Notes: a model not told the origin generated them from the letters alone. A stretch of DNA of 64,000 bases from Methylobacterium terrae (GCF_003173755.1 NZ_CP029553.1:4768501-4832500), one strand, 5' to 3'; shown: positions 16,066 to 24,902, counted from the first letter of the stretch. Numbers and translations: made by a program.

Positions 16066-17766
16066 ATGAGAGTTCTGATCCTGGGCGGGTACGGCGTCTT
16101 CGGCGGCAGGCTGGTCCGGCTCCTGCGGGACGTGTCCGGCCTCGAACTCGTCATCTGCGGCCGCAGCCTCGCGCGGGCGCGGGCCTTCTGCGCCGCGCAT
16201 CGCGGGGCGGCGCGGGTCGAGCCCCTCGCCCTCGACCGGGCGGACATCGCCGGGGCGCTCGCCGCCCGCAAGCCCGACCTCGTGGTCGACGCCTCCGGTC
16301 CGTTCCAGGATTACGGGCCCGAACCGTACCCCGTGATCGAAGCCTGCATCGCCGCGGGCGTCGACTACCTCGACTTCGCCGACGGTGCCGACTTCGTGTT
16401 CGGCGTCTCCCGGTTCGACGCAGCGGCGAAGGCGGCGGGCGTCGCGGTCCTCTCGGGCGTCAGCAGCTTTCCCGTGCTGACCGCGGCCGTCCTGCGCGAG
16501 ATGGCCGCGACCATGGAGATCCGGGCCGTCGAGGGCGGCATCGCGCCCTCGCCCTATGCGGGGATCGGCCTCAACGTCATGCGGGCGGTGGTGGGCTATG
16601 CCGGCGGCCCCGTGCGTCTCCTGCGCGGCGGCCGGCCGGTCGAGGCCAGGGGCCTGACCGAGAGCCGGCGCTTCACGGTCGCGGTGCCGGGCCGCCTTCC
16701 GCTGCGCAACCTGCACTTCTCGCTCGTCGACGTGCCGGACCTGCGGGTCGTGCCCCCCGAGCACCCGTCGATGACCGACATCTGGATGGGGGCCGGGCCG
16801 GTGCCCGAAATCCTGCACCGGGTGCTCAACCTGCTCGCCAAGGCGCGGGCGCGGTTCGGGCTGCCGGCCTTCACGCCGTTCTCGCCGCTGTTCTACTGGG
16901 TGCTGAACCGGTTGCGGTTCGGCGAGCATCGCGGCGGGATGATCGTGTCGGTTCGCGGGCGGGCCGACGGGCGCGACGTCGTGCGCAGCTGGCACCTCCT
17001 GGCCGAGGGCGACGACGGCCCGCTGATCCCCTCGATGGCGATCGAGGCGCTGATCCGGAAGCGCCTGCGCGGCGAGCGGCCCGCGCCCGGCGCCCGCTCG
17101 GCGGTCCGGGCCCTCGACCTGCGCGACTACGAGGCCCTGTTCGCGCATCGCGCGATCACCTTCGGGTTCCGGGACGACACGGGCGGCGCCACGCTCTACC
17201 GCGAGGTCCTGGGGCCCGCCTTCGACGGGCTGCCCGCGCCGGTCCGCGCCCTGCACGACGGGGCGGGATCGCGCCGCTGGACCGGTTCGGCGAGCGTGCA
17301 GCGGGGAGGCGGGCTCCTCGCGCGCCTCGTCTGCGGGCTGGTCGGGTTTCCGGAGACGGGCCGCGACGTCCCCGCCACGGTCGCCTTCGCGCCGGAGCGA
17401 GGGGCTGAGCGGTGGACCCGGACCATCGGACGCAAGACCTTCGCGTCGGTCCAGGCGGCCGGGACCGGGCGGGACCGCTACCTGCTGATCGAGCGGTTCG
17501 GCCTCGCCACCTTCGCGCTCGCCCTCGTCCGCGACGGGAACCGCCTCCTCTTCGTCCCCCGGCGATGGTCGATCCTCGGGATCCCGATGCCGAGAGTCCT
17601 GATGCCCTCGGGCGAGAGCTTCGAGACGGAGCGCGACGGGCTTTTCGCCTTCGACATCACGGTCCGGGCGCCGCTCGTCGGCCCGATCGTCGCCTATCGC
17701 GGGACGCTGGCGCCCGCGGAGGTCGCGGAGCCGGTCCCCCGCGGCCGATCCGAGCGCGTGTCGTAG
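16066..17766 (+). CDS. Saccharopine dehydrogenase NADP-binding domain + DUF4166 protein
   Basis: A two-domain protein of 566 residues. The N-terminal Rossmann fold (residues 1-130, LILGGYGVFGGR near 4-15) and following catalytic-like domain resemble saccharopine dehydrogenase-like oxidoreductases. The C-terminal roughly 190 residues (from about RDYEALF near 356) match DUF4166. The start ATG 16066 is preceded by CGGGAG. Saccharopine dehydrogenase-like proteins of this type are often membrane- or lipid-associated and do not make lysine; the true substrate is unknown. It is probably co-transcribed with the DCC protein. Confidence 0.82.
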   Translation: MRVLILGGYGVFGGRLVRLLRDVSGLELVICGRSLARARAFCAAHRGAARVEPLALDRADIAGALAARKPDLVVDASGPFQDYGPEPYPVIEACIAAGVDYLDFADGADFVFGVSRFDAAAKAAGVAVLSGVSSFPVLTAAVLREMAATMEIRAVEGGIAPSPYAGIGLNVMRAVVGYAGGPVRLLRGGRPVEARGLTESRRFTVAVPGRLPLRNLHFSLVDVPDLRVVPPEHPSMTDIWMGAGPVPEILHRVLNLLAKARARFGLPAFTPFSPLFYWVLNRLRFGEHRGGMIVSVRGRADGRDVVRSWHLLAEGDDGPLIPSMAIEALIRKRLRGERPAPGARSAVRALDLRDYEALFAHRAITFGFRDDTGGATLYREVLGPAFDGLPAPVRALHDGAGSRRWTGSASVQRGGGLLARLVCGLVGFPETGRDVPATVAFAPERGAERWTRTIGRKTFASVQAAGTGRDRYLLIERFGLATFALALVRDGNRLLFVPRRWSILGIPMPRVLMPSGESFETERDGLFAFDITVRAPLVGPIVAYRGTLAPAEVAEPVPRGRSERVS

Positions 17767-17775
17767 GCGCCCTCG

Positions 17776-18750
17776 TCAGCGCGCGCCGCGCCCGCCCTCC
17801 GGGCCGAGGCTCCAGCGCTCGAGCAGCGCCTCGGCCACGAAGGCCAGCACCGTCGCGGAGGTCCGCACCAGGCGGCTCATGGTCAGGATGCCGTGGGTCT
17901 GGTCGGAGAGGTGCAGGGCGGTGACCGGCACGCCCTCGCGCTCGAGGCGGTGGGCGTAGAGGCGCGCCTCCTCGCAGAGCGGGTCGTGGCCGCAGGTCAG
18001 CACCAGGGCCGGCGCCGTGCCGGCGAGGCTCGCGGCGCGGGCCGGCGAGGCGCGCCAGTCGGTGCGGTCGCGCGGATCGGGCGCGTAGTGGTCGACGAAG
18101 TAGCGCATCGTCGAGGCCGTCAGGGGCTGGCCCTCGGTGATGCGCTCGAACCCCTCGCTCGTCAGGCCGAGATCGACCGACGGATAGAGCAGCACCTGCA
18201 TGGCGGTCCTCGGCACGGTGCCGTCGCGGCCCATCAGCGCCAGCACCGCCGCGAGGTTGCCCCCGGCGCTGTCGCCGCCGACCGCCAGCCGCCCCGGGTC
18301 GATCCCGAGCCCCTCGGCCCGCTCGACCACGAAGGCGAGCGCCGCGGCCGCGTCCTCGACCGCCGCCGGGAAGGGATGCTCGGGCGCCAGCCGGTAATCG
18401 ACCGCGACCACGCAGGCCTTCGTCAGGTTGGCGAGCCGCCGGCAGACCCAGTCGTGCGACTCGATGTTGCCCAGCACCCAGCCGCCGCCATGCAGGTAGA
18501 GGAGGCAGGGCAGGGGCGTCCCGGGCGCCGTGCCCTCGCCGCGATAGAGCCGCAGCGGCACCGGCCCGGCCGGGGAGGGCGCGGCGAGGTCGCGGATCTC
18601 GGCGACCGGGTCCGGCGGCGGCTGCAGCGCCCGGCGCCCGGCGAGGTAGCTGCGCCGCGCCGCCTCGGGCGGCAGCGCCTCGAGGGGCTGCGCGTTGGCG
18701 GCGCGCAGGATCGCCAGCAGGGTCTGGACGTCGGGATGGAGGGCGGGCAT
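17776..18750 (-). CDS. Alpha/beta hydrolase, HSL (hormone-sensitive lipase) family esterase
   Basis: This 324-residue esterase has the oxyanion-hole motif HGGGW at residues 87-91 and the nucleophile Ser161 in GDSAGGN. Acid and base candidates lie in GHDPL and QTHG near the C-terminus, completing the triad. These motifs define family IV (HSL) carboxylesterases, which hydrolyse short acyl esters. There is no signal peptide. It lies 66 bases downstream of an acyl-CoA dehydrogenase on the same strand, suggesting a small catabolic operon in which the ester is cleaved and the acyl chain oxidised. Confidence 0.9.
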   Translation of the reverse strand: MPALHPDVQTLLAILRAANAQPLEALPPEAARRSYLAGRRALQPPPDPVAEIRDLAAPSPAGPVPLRLYRGEGTAPGTPLPCLLYLHGGGWVLGNIESHDWVCRRLANLTKACVVAVDYRLAPEHPFPAAVEDAAAALAFVVERAEGLGIDPGRLAVGGDSAGGNLAAVLALMGRDGTVPRTAMQVLLYPSVDLGLTSEGFERITEGQPLTASTMRYFVDHYAPDPRDRTDWRASPARAASLAGTAPALVLTCGHDPLCEEARLYAHRLEREGVPVTALHLSDQTHGILTMSRLVRTSATVLAFVAEALLERWSLGPEGGRGAR

Positions 18751-18816
18751 GGCGGACTCGGGGGAACGGAATGTCGGAGCGGGAACCCTAGCAGGTTCCC
18801 GCCCGGACGGTCCCGC

Positions 18817-20028
18817 TCAGGCTTCCGCCGTTGGCCAGGCGAAGAAGCCGCGCCCCTCCGATTCGAGGTGGCGGTTCAGCACCATGCGGTGGACCTCGTC
18901 GGCGCCGTCGACGAGGCGCGCCTGGCGGGCGTAGCGGTAGATCCACTCCAGCACCGTGTCCTTGGAGTAGCCGCGCGCGCCGTTGATCTGGATGCCGATA
19001 TCGGCGGCCCGGTGCAGGGTGTTGGCGACGTGGACCTTCGCCATCGACACCTCCTTGCGGGCGAACCGGCCCTGGTCGAGCTCCCAGGCGGCACGCATCA
19101 CCAGCAGCCGGCCGATCTCGATGTCCATGGCGAGCCCGCCGAGCATCAGCTGCACGCTCTCGCGGTCGGCGAGCCGCACGCCGAAGCCCTCGCGGGTGGC
19201 GGCATACTCCTGCGCGATCTCGACGCAGCGGCCGGCGAGCCCGAGCCAGCGCATGCAGTGGGTCAGGCGGGCCGGCCCCAGGCGGACCTGCGTCACCTTC
19301 AGGCCCTTGCCCTCGCCGCCGAGCACGTCCTCGGGCTTCACCGTCAGGCCGTCGAAGGCGAGCTCGCAATGGCCGCCATGCTCCTCCGGCCCCATGATCG
19401 GGATGCGGCGCACGATCTCCCAGCCCGGCTGGTCGCGGTGGAACAGGAAGGCGGTGAGCCCGTAGCGCGGATCGTCCGAGGTGCGGGCGATCAGGATGAA
19501 GTGGGCCGCGTCCTCGGCGCCGGTGATGTACCACTTGCGCCCCGTGATCCGCCACGAGCCGTCGGGCTGGCGCTCGGCGCGCGTGCGGATCATCGACGGG
19601 TCGGAGCCGCCGCCGGGATGCGGCTCGGTCATCGCGAAGGCCGAGCGCACCTCCCCTGAGACGATCGGCTCGAGCCAGCGCGCCTTCTGCTCGGGCGTGC
19701 CGAGCGCTTCCAGCACCATCATGTTGCCGTCGTCGGGGGCGGCCGAGTTGAACACGACGGGCCCGAAGATCGAGCGGTTCATCTCGGTGTAGCAGGCCGC
19801 CATCCCGACCTTGCCGAGGCCCTGGCCGCCGGTCTCGGGCTTGAGCTGCAGGCACCACAGGCCGGCGGCCTTGGCCTTGGCGCGTAGACCCGCCAGGGCC
19901 TCGGGGCCGATATTCTCGTGCTCGTCCCAGGTGGTGCGGTCGGCCTCGATGGGCAGGATCTCGCTCTCGACGAAGGCCGCGATGCGGGCGCGGTATTCCT
20001 CGATGCGCGGGGAGAGCGTGAAGTCCAT
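18817..20028 (-). CDS. Acyl-CoA dehydrogenase family protein
   Basis: A 403-residue flavoenzyme. The N-terminal helical domain covers residues 1-120 and the FAD-contact motif FAMTEPHPGGGSDPS lies near 130-144. The C-terminal helical domain contains INGARGYSKDT near 350 and the final helix bundle. It resembles the subgroup related to mammalian ACAD10/11 and bacterial homologues rather than short-chain enzymes. It would oxidise an acyl-CoA at the alpha-beta position and pass electrons to electron-transferring flavoprotein. It is likely cotranscribed with the downstream HSL esterase. Substrate length is unknown. Confidence 0.9.
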   Translation of the reverse strand: MDFTLSPRIEEYRARIAAFVESEILPIEADRTTWDEHENIGPEALAGLRAKAKAAGLWCLQLKPETGGQGLGKVGMAACYTEMNRSIFGPVVFNSAAPDDGNMMVLEALGTPEQKARWLEPIVSGEVRSAFAMTEPHPGGGSDPSMIRTRAERQPDGSWRITGRKWYITGAEDAAHFILIARTSDDPRYGLTAFLFHRDQPGWEIVRRIPIMGPEEHGGHCELAFDGLTVKPEDVLGGEGKGLKVTQVRLGPARLTHCMRWLGLAGRCVEIAQEYAATREGFGVRLADRESVQLMLGGLAMDIEIGRLLVMRAAWELDQGRFARKEVSMAKVHVANTLHRAADIGIQINGARGYSKDTVLEWIYRYARQARLVDGADEVHRMVLNRHLESEGRGFFAWPTAEA

Positions 20029-20137
20029 GACCGAATCCTCCGGGCGGTGGAATTATAATTCCAAACGCTTGCGCCACCCGGGGGCCGCGGTCAAGCGCCG
20101 ACAGCCGTCCCGCCTGCCCGGACCGCTCGCGCGGAGA

Positions 20138-20647
20138 TCATTTGCCCTTCGGCGGCCCGGTCGGGACCAGGAGGGCGATGCGGTAGCTGCCGCCCTCGCG
20201 GCCGACCAGGAACACGCTGGTGGGGGGAGCGTCGCCCTCGACCGGCGGCTCGTCGAACACCACCCGCAGCCGCTCGGTCACCGGCATGTTGGCCTTGAGG
20301 GTGCCGCGCGAGGTGGCCTCGGCGAGGCCGTCCTCCGGCATCGGCTCGAGGGTGGCTGCCCTGATCGGCCGGCCGAAGCCGGAGCGGATCTGGTAGAGCG
20401 TCAGGCGCCTTCTCTGCGCCCGGGTGCCGGTCCAGTTCACCAGCCGCTCGAAGGCGGGCAGGTCGTGGTCGGTCAGGGCCTTCGTCACGTAGGCGACGAG
20501 GGCGTCCCCTTGCGCGGGGAGGGGAGCGACGGCACCGGCCGTCGCCTCCGGTGCGGGTTGCGCGCCGGCCGGCCCCGCGAGGAGGCCGGCCGCGAGCGCC
20601 AGGGCGGCGAGACGCAGCCCCGGCTTCGTGATCGGGCGGCCCCTCAC
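20138..20647 (-). CDS. Secreted hypothetical protein coupled to the PQQ dehydrogenase gene
   Basis: This 169-residue protein has a signal peptide (MRGRPITKPGLRLAALALAA, cleaved after PAGA). The mature part contains a possible NTF2/Cif-like fold (ALVAYVTKALTDHDLPAFERLVNW) and ends with a conserved-looking beta region (YRIALLVPTGPP). No ATG is available at the right place; GTG at 20647 overlaps the stop of the PQQ dehydrogenase as GTGA. That coupling suggests a periplasmic accessory of the dehydrogenase. No named family is recognised. Confidence 0.75.
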   Translation of the reverse strand: MRGRPITKPGLRLAALALAAGLLAGPAGAQPAPEATAGAVAPLPAQGDALVAYVTKALTDHDLPAFERLVNWTGTRAQRRRLTLYQIRSGFGRPIRAATLEPMPEDGLAEATSRGTLKANMPVTERLRVVFDEPPVEGDAPPTSVFLVGREGGSYRIALLVPTGPPKGK

Positions 20648-22464
20648 TTGGCCGCCGCCTCCTCGCCCATGACCCGGAACACCCAGATCACGCCGCCCTG
20701 CGGCAGGACGCTGACCCGGCGCTCCTCGGGGATGAGCGCGTTGATGCCGGTCAGCATGCGCTCGGCATCGACGCCCCAGCCGGCCTGGACCGCGACGTAC
20801 TGGATCCCGTCGATCATGTAGCTCGACGGCACGCCGGTGACGCCGGAATTGAGCCTCGTCTCCCACAGCACCTTGCCGGTGGTGCCGTCGAGCGCCCGGA
20901 ACTTCCGGTCGCTGGTGCCGCCGGCGAAGATCAGCCCGCTGCCGGTGGTCAGCAGCGGCCCCCAGTTGGCCGAATCCTGGAAGTCGTGCTGCCAGGCTTT
21001 CTTGCCGGTCTTCGGGTCCCAGGCCTGGATCGCCCCGATGGCGAAGGGCTTCGACTTGTCGACGCCGTCGCGCAGGCGCAGCGAGTTCAGCACCTCGTCG
21101 ATCGGGATGCCGATATAGAGTTCGCCGGGCTTGCGCGTGCCGGCCTGGGCGCCGGCCAGCTCCGAGCACAGGTTGTCGTTGGAGGGGATGTAGAACAGCC
21201 CGGTCTTCGGGTTGTAGGCCTCCGGCGGCCAGTCCTTGCCGCCCCACAGGCCGGGGCAGAACGCGGCGCGCCGGTTGATGCCCGGGATCTTGGCCTGGTT
21301 GTAGGTCGGCCGGCCGGTCTTCGGGTCGAGGGAGGCGAAGACGTCCTGGTGCACGAACGGCTTAGCCTCGACGAAGCTCAGGGGCCCGTCCTTGCTGCGC
21401 TCGAGCGTCCAGAGATAGCCGTTGCGGCCGGCATGGATCGCGGCGGGGATCTTCTTGCCGTCGCGCTCGATGTCGATCAGCACCGGCGCCGAGACCTCGT
21501 CCCAGTCCCAGGCGTCGTTCCAGTGGTACTGGTGGTGGCCCTTGATCTTGCCGCTGTCGAGGTCGAGGGCGACGACCGACGAGGTGTAGAGGTTGTCGCC
21601 CGGCCGCGCGTCCGGGGTCCACGGGCCGCCGTTGCCGGTGCCGAAATAGGCGAGGTTGGCGGCCGGGTCGTAGCTGCCCTGGATCCAGACCGAGCCGCCG
21701 CCGGTCTTCCAGGCGTCGCCCTTCCAGGTATCGGCCGCCGGGTCGCCGGGGCCGGCGACCGTGTAGGTCTTCCAGGCCTCGTTGCCGGTCTCGGCGTCGA
21801 GCGCCGTGATGAAGCCGCGCACGCCGTACTCGCCGCCGGAGACGCCGACCACGACCTTGCCCTTCGCCACCAGCGGCGACAGCGTCATGTAGTAGCCGTC
21901 CTGCCAGGGGGCGACGCACTTCTCCCACTTCACCTTGCCGGTGGTGGCGCCGAGCGCGACCACGCAGGAATCGGTGGTGGTCATGAAGACGCTGTCGCCG
22001 TAGAGGCCGACGCCGCGGTTGGTCGGGTGGAGCTGCGACAATTCCGGCGGCAGCTCCTTCTGGTAGCGCCACAGGATCTCGCCGGTGCGGGCGTTGATCG
22101 CCATCACCTGCGCCTGCGGGGTGGTGACGAACATCACCCCGTTGTTGACGATCGGCGGGGCCTGGTGGCCCTCGCTCACGCCGGTCGACAGGCTCCAGGC
22201 CGGGACGAGCTTGGTGACGTTCTTCGCGGTGATCTGGTCGAGGGGGGAGTAGCCCCAGCTCTGGTAGTTGCCGCGGTATTGCAGCCAGTTCTCGGGCTCG
22301 GGATTGGCGAGGCGCTGGTCGGTGACCGGCTTGTAGTCGACCTTGCCGTCGGCGGCCTTTCCGTCGGCTTGGCCGGCCTGCACCGGCGCGGCGGCGAGGG
22401 CCAGGGCCACGGCACAGGGCGCGACCGCGGCGAGCCAGCCCCTGGCTCGAACGAGACGTGACAT
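20644..22464 (-). CDS. PQQ-dependent dehydrogenase, methanol/ethanol family, lanthanide-type Asp pair
   Basis: A 606-residue periplasmic quinoprotein with a signal peptide (1-30) and the eight-bladed propeller with tryptophan-docking repeats (ILWRY, VKWEK, EAWKT, VLWET). Metal/PQQ ligand candidates are Glu212 (GGEYG), Asn278 (GTGNGG) and Asp320. Asp322 follows two residues later (WDWD), the extra aspartate that marks lanthanide-dependent XoxF/ExaF enzymes, where calcium enzymes have Ala. The vicinal Cys-Cys that stacks on PQQ in MxaF, XoxF and ethanol dehydrogenases is absent; the segment reads LHPTNRG. It therefore belongs to a divergent branch, and the alcohol substrate is uncertain. It is upstream of a coupled secreted protein. 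Confidence 0.88.
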   Translation of the reverse strand: MSRLVRARGWLAAVAPCAVALALAAAPVQAGQADGKAADGKVDYKPVTDQRLANPEPENWLQYRGNYQSWGYSPLDQITAKNVTKLVPAWSLSTGVSEGHQAPPIVNNGVMFVTTPQAQVMAINARTGEILWRYQKELPPELSQLHPTNRGVGLYGDSVFMTTTDSCVVALGATTGKVKWEKCVAPWQDGYYMTLSPLVAKGKVVVGVSGGEYGVRGFITALDAETGNEAWKTYTVAGPGDPAADTWKGDAWKTGGGSVWIQGSYDPAANLAYFGTGNGGPWTPDARPGDNLYTSSVVALDLDSGKIKGHHQYHWNDAWDWDEVSAPVLIDIERDGKKIPAAIHAGRNGYLWTLERSKDGPLSFVEAKPFVHQDVFASLDPKTGRPTYNQAKIPGINRRAAFCPGLWGGKDWPPEAYNPKTGLFYIPSNDNLCSELAGAQAGTRKPGELYIGIPIDEVLNSLRLRDGVDKSKPFAIGAIQAWDPKTGKKAWQHDFQDSANWGPLLTTGSGLIFAGGTSDRKFRALDGTTGKVLWETRLNSGVTGVPSSYMIDGIQYVAVQAGWGVDAERMLTGINALIPEERRVSVLPQGGVIWVFRVMGEEAAAK

Positions 22465-22573
22465 GCTGCTCTCCTCACAGGCGGGGGCAGGCGCGGGCCG
22501 GCCCGGGCGTTTCCTCTGACCCTGGTCGTTTGTCCGGACCCGCGTCGTTGCTGCGCGGGTCTCGGTCGTCCAA

Positions 22574-22743
22574 AGGCGGCGCGGCAGCGCCGCCGTTCCT
22601 GTCGCAGAGGCGGCGCGGCAGCGCCGCCGTTCCTGTCGCAGAGGCGGCGCTGCTGCGCCGCCGTTCCTGTCGCAGAGGCGGCGCTGCTGCGCCGCCGTTC
22701 CCGTCTAGAAGGCGGCGCTGCTGCGCCGCCGTCTCGCGCGGCC
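22574..22743. repeat. Five tandem 34-bp palindromic units
   Basis: Five head-to-tail copies of a 34-base unit start at 22574, 22608, 22642, 22676 and 22710. Each contains a 20-base near-perfect palindrome GGCGGCGC(G/T)GC(A/T)GCGCCGCC followed by a spacer GTTCCTGTCGCAGA that is conserved in the first three copies. The first two palindromes have G..A and the last three T..T at the centre; the spacer of the last two copies has diverged. The array lies between the 3' end of the Rieske gene and the start of the PQQ dehydrogenase gene and would form five consecutive hairpins in RNA or cruciforms in DNA. Confidence 0.92.
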
Positions 22744-22747
22744 CCGC

Positions 22748-23329
22748 TCAGGCGGGGCCCGGCCCCGGCTTGCCGACGAAGCCGCCGGCGACCATCAGCG
22801 TGCCGCCCTCGCCCTTGGCGAGCGGCAGCACCGGCAGGCGCTTGCGCGCCGGCCCCTTGGCCACCCGGCCGCCCTCGGCGGGCAGGAACTCGGAATGGTG
22901 GCAGAAGCAGCTCAGGCGCCGTGTCTCGTGGCTCCAGCCCGAGATGGTGCAGCCCTGGTGGGTGCAGATGGCCGAGAGCGCGAGCACGCCCTCGACCGCG
23001 TGGGCGCGCTGGTCCTCGGCGACCTGGTCGGGCGCGACCCGCACCAGGATGATCTTGGCAAAGCGCGAGCCCTCGCGCCTGACCCCTTGCGGATCGACCG
23101 CCACCGCCTCGACGAGGTCGCCGCCGACCGGCAGCCCGTCCAGGGTGACGGGCTGACCCGCCTTCGCCCCGTCGCCGAGCACCAGCCGGTCGCCCTTCTG
23201 CGGCAGCAGATCCTCCGGCCCCGCAAAGGCGGCGCCCCCGGCCGCACAGCAGGCAACGGCCCCCAACACCACGCTGCGCCGGTCGGGCCCGTGCCCGGAC
23301 CCCTGCGCGCGCCGTTCTCCGCGATCCAT
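22748..23329 (-). CDS. Rieske [2Fe-2S] domain protein, exported
   Basis: This 193-residue protein has a Tat-like N-terminus (DRRSVVLG followed by a hydrophobic stretch) and a single Rieske domain. Cluster ligand candidates are Cys122, His124, Cys141 and His144 (CTHQGC and CFCHHS), with Cys127/Cys143 as the structural disulfide. It is probably periplasmic or membrane-anchored by an uncleaved signal. It resembles small ubiquinol-oxidase-type Rieske proteins rather than ring-hydroxylating dioxygenases. It sits upstream of the PQQ dehydrogenase on the same strand, though the hairpin array between them may separate transcription. It could pass electrons between a quinoprotein system and cytochromes, which is inference. 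RBS GGGAGGAA precedes the ATG. Confidence 0.87.
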   Translation of the reverse strand: MDRGERRAQGSGHGPDRRSVVLGAVACCAAGGAAFAGPEDLLPQKGDRLVLGDGAKAGQPVTLDGLPVGGDLVEAVAVDPQGVRREGSRFAKIILVRVAPDQVAEDQRAHAVEGVLALSAICTHQGCTISGWSHETRRLSCFCHHSEFLPAEGGRVAKGPARKRLPVLPLAKGEGGTLMVAGGFVGKPGPGPA

Positions 23330-23508
23330 CGTTCCTCCCGGTGGAAGCGTTCTTTGTTCTTATGATTTTCTATATGAGTAGCCGAGACGCCGGTCGCGTC
23401 AACCCGCTTCGTGCAGCAGAGGGGCCGGTTCACGCCTTCGTGGCGATTGGTTTGCTTGGTGCAGTGCGAAAATCGACTGTGCGGTGCCGCGGAAGGCGGC
23501 ACGGAACC

Positions 23509-24066
23509 TCAACGCGAGAGGGCGGCCCGCAGCGTCTCGGCGAGGACGTCCGGGGGGATCGCGTGAGGCAGCCGCGCGAGCAGGTTTCCCGCCGGGCCGA
23601 CGAGGAACAGGTCGGCCGGGTGGTCGACGACCCCGTCGTGGCGCCGGATCGGGGTCGCGTAGGCCGCGGCGAGGCCGTCGATGACCGCGACCGGGCCGGT
23701 CACCGCCACGATGGCGGGGTGGAAGGTGTCGAGGTAGCGGGTGAGCACCTCCGGGCCGTCGCGCTCCGGATCGGCCGCGACCAGCACCGGCACCAGCCGG
23801 GCGAGCAGGGCCGGCGGCAGGTCGTCGAGGGCCTGGGTCACCGTCATCAGCGCGGTCGGGCACAGGTCCGGGCAGCGGGTGTAGCCGAAATAGACCAGCC
23901 GCAGCCGCCCGGCGAAGCGCGCCTCGTCGAGGACCGCTCCGGTCTGGTCGACGAGGCCGTGCCCGGCGGGCCAGGTGAGGGGACCGGACGCGGCCGGGCC
24001 GCACGGGGAGGCGGCCAGCGCCAGGGCGAGGGTGAGGTGCCGCAACCGGGACGAGACTGCACCCAT
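23509..24066 (-). CDS. SCO1/SenC family copper-handling thioredoxin-like protein
   Basis: This 185-residue protein has a signal peptide (about 1-27) and the SCO copper-binding CPDLC motif (Cys65, Cys69) with the distal histidine His149 (VVDHPAD), the three ligands expected of SCO proteins. SCO proteins mature the CuA site of cytochrome c oxidase or act in periplasmic redox homeostasis. Here no cytochrome oxidase genes are adjacent; the neighbours are the Rieske/PQQ genes, so it may serve this exported redox set. It is divergent from the cupin gene. Confidence 0.88.
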   Translation of the reverse strand: MGAVSSRLRHLTLALALAASPCGPAASGPLTWPAGHGLVDQTGAVLDEARFAGRLRLVYFGYTRCPDLCPTALMTVTQALDDLPPALLARLVPVLVAADPERDGPEVLTRYLDTFHPAIVAVTGPVAVIDGLAAAYATPIRRHDGVVDHPADLFLVGPAGNLLARLPHAIPPDVLAETLRAALSR

Positions 24067-24367
24067 GGCTTCAACCTCACGCCGCCGCAGGATCTAAGCC
24101 CGCCGGCGGAGGCCCGCCAATAGTACCGCCCCTGTTATTCCCGCTTCTCGCAGGGTTTTGACGGGCGAACCGGGTCGCCTGCCGCCGGATGCCGGACCGT
24201 CGATGGTCCGGGCACGGGTTCCTTAACCGTCCCGGGTCGCGGCATCGGCGTTCCGATGCATTCGAGCATCCGGCGCAGCCGGTCGTTAAGACCGTCCGGT
24301 GTCCTGTGGGCCGGTCAGCGAACGGGCCGCCTCTCTTGCGCGAGAGCCGCCGGGAGGAGGGGACGCC
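24067..24367. promoter_or_regulatory. Divergent spacer between SCO gene and cupin gene
   Basis: This 301-base non-coding stretch must carry promoters in both directions. Two short TTAA-containing patches (about 24220 and 24288) are present, but no spaced pair matching a CtrA box. I see no repeat or RNA structure here. Confidence 0.4.
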
Positions 24368-24847
24368 ATGGGGATCGTCAAGCAGCTCATCACCACGTCG
24401 GGGCCGCTCCTGGCCTACATGAGCGCCGTGCCGCTCCTGCGCATGGTGCCGTTCTGGCAGCGCCCCGCGCCGCCGCTCCTCGACGGGCCGGTGCAGCGCA
24501 CGGTCGACTTCCCGGCGGTGCAGCCCCCCGCCGAGCCCTACGCCTGGCCGCGCGCGCAGGTCCTCTCGGGCAATCCGGTCCAGACCGCGACCTACATCTA
24601 CACCAGCCCCGACAGCCTGTTCGCCGCCGGCATCTGGACCTGCGAGGTCGGCAAGTTCCGCATCGATTTCGGGCGGGCGGAGTTCATCCAGATCCTCGAG
24701 GGCGTGGTGATCGTCACCGACGCCGAGGGCGCGTCCCGGACCTACCGCGCCGGCGACGCCTTCGTGACGCCGAAGGGCTTTTCCGGCACCTGGGACGTGA
24801 TCGAGCCGATCAAGAAGCACTTCACCTGGTACGGCTCGGGGGAGTGA
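24368..24847 (+). CDS. Cupin domain (DUF861-type) protein
   Basis: A 159-residue single-domain cupin with a short hydrophobic N-terminus (LLAYMSAVPLLRMVPF) and the conserved (S)-ureidoglycine aminohydrolase/EutQ-like core FIQILEGVVIVTD and TYRAGDAFVTPKGFSGTWD. The usual metal-binding histidines of active cupins are mostly replaced here, as in many DUF861 proteins, so it may bind a ligand rather than catalyse. GGGAGGAGG precedes the ATG at good spacing. Role unknown. Confidence 0.82.
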   Translation: MGIVKQLITTSGPLLAYMSAVPLLRMVPFWQRPAPPLLDGPVQRTVDFPAVQPPAEPYAWPRAQVLSGNPVQTATYIYTSPDSLFAAGIWTCEVGKFRIDFGRAEFIQILEGVVIVTDAEGASRTYRAGDAFVTPKGFSGTWDVIEPIKKHFTWYGSGE

Positions 24848-24902
24848 CGGTCGAGCGGGTAGAGTCGCGCCGGCTTCTCCCGTGCGGCGTCTCTCGCGCG
24901 AG

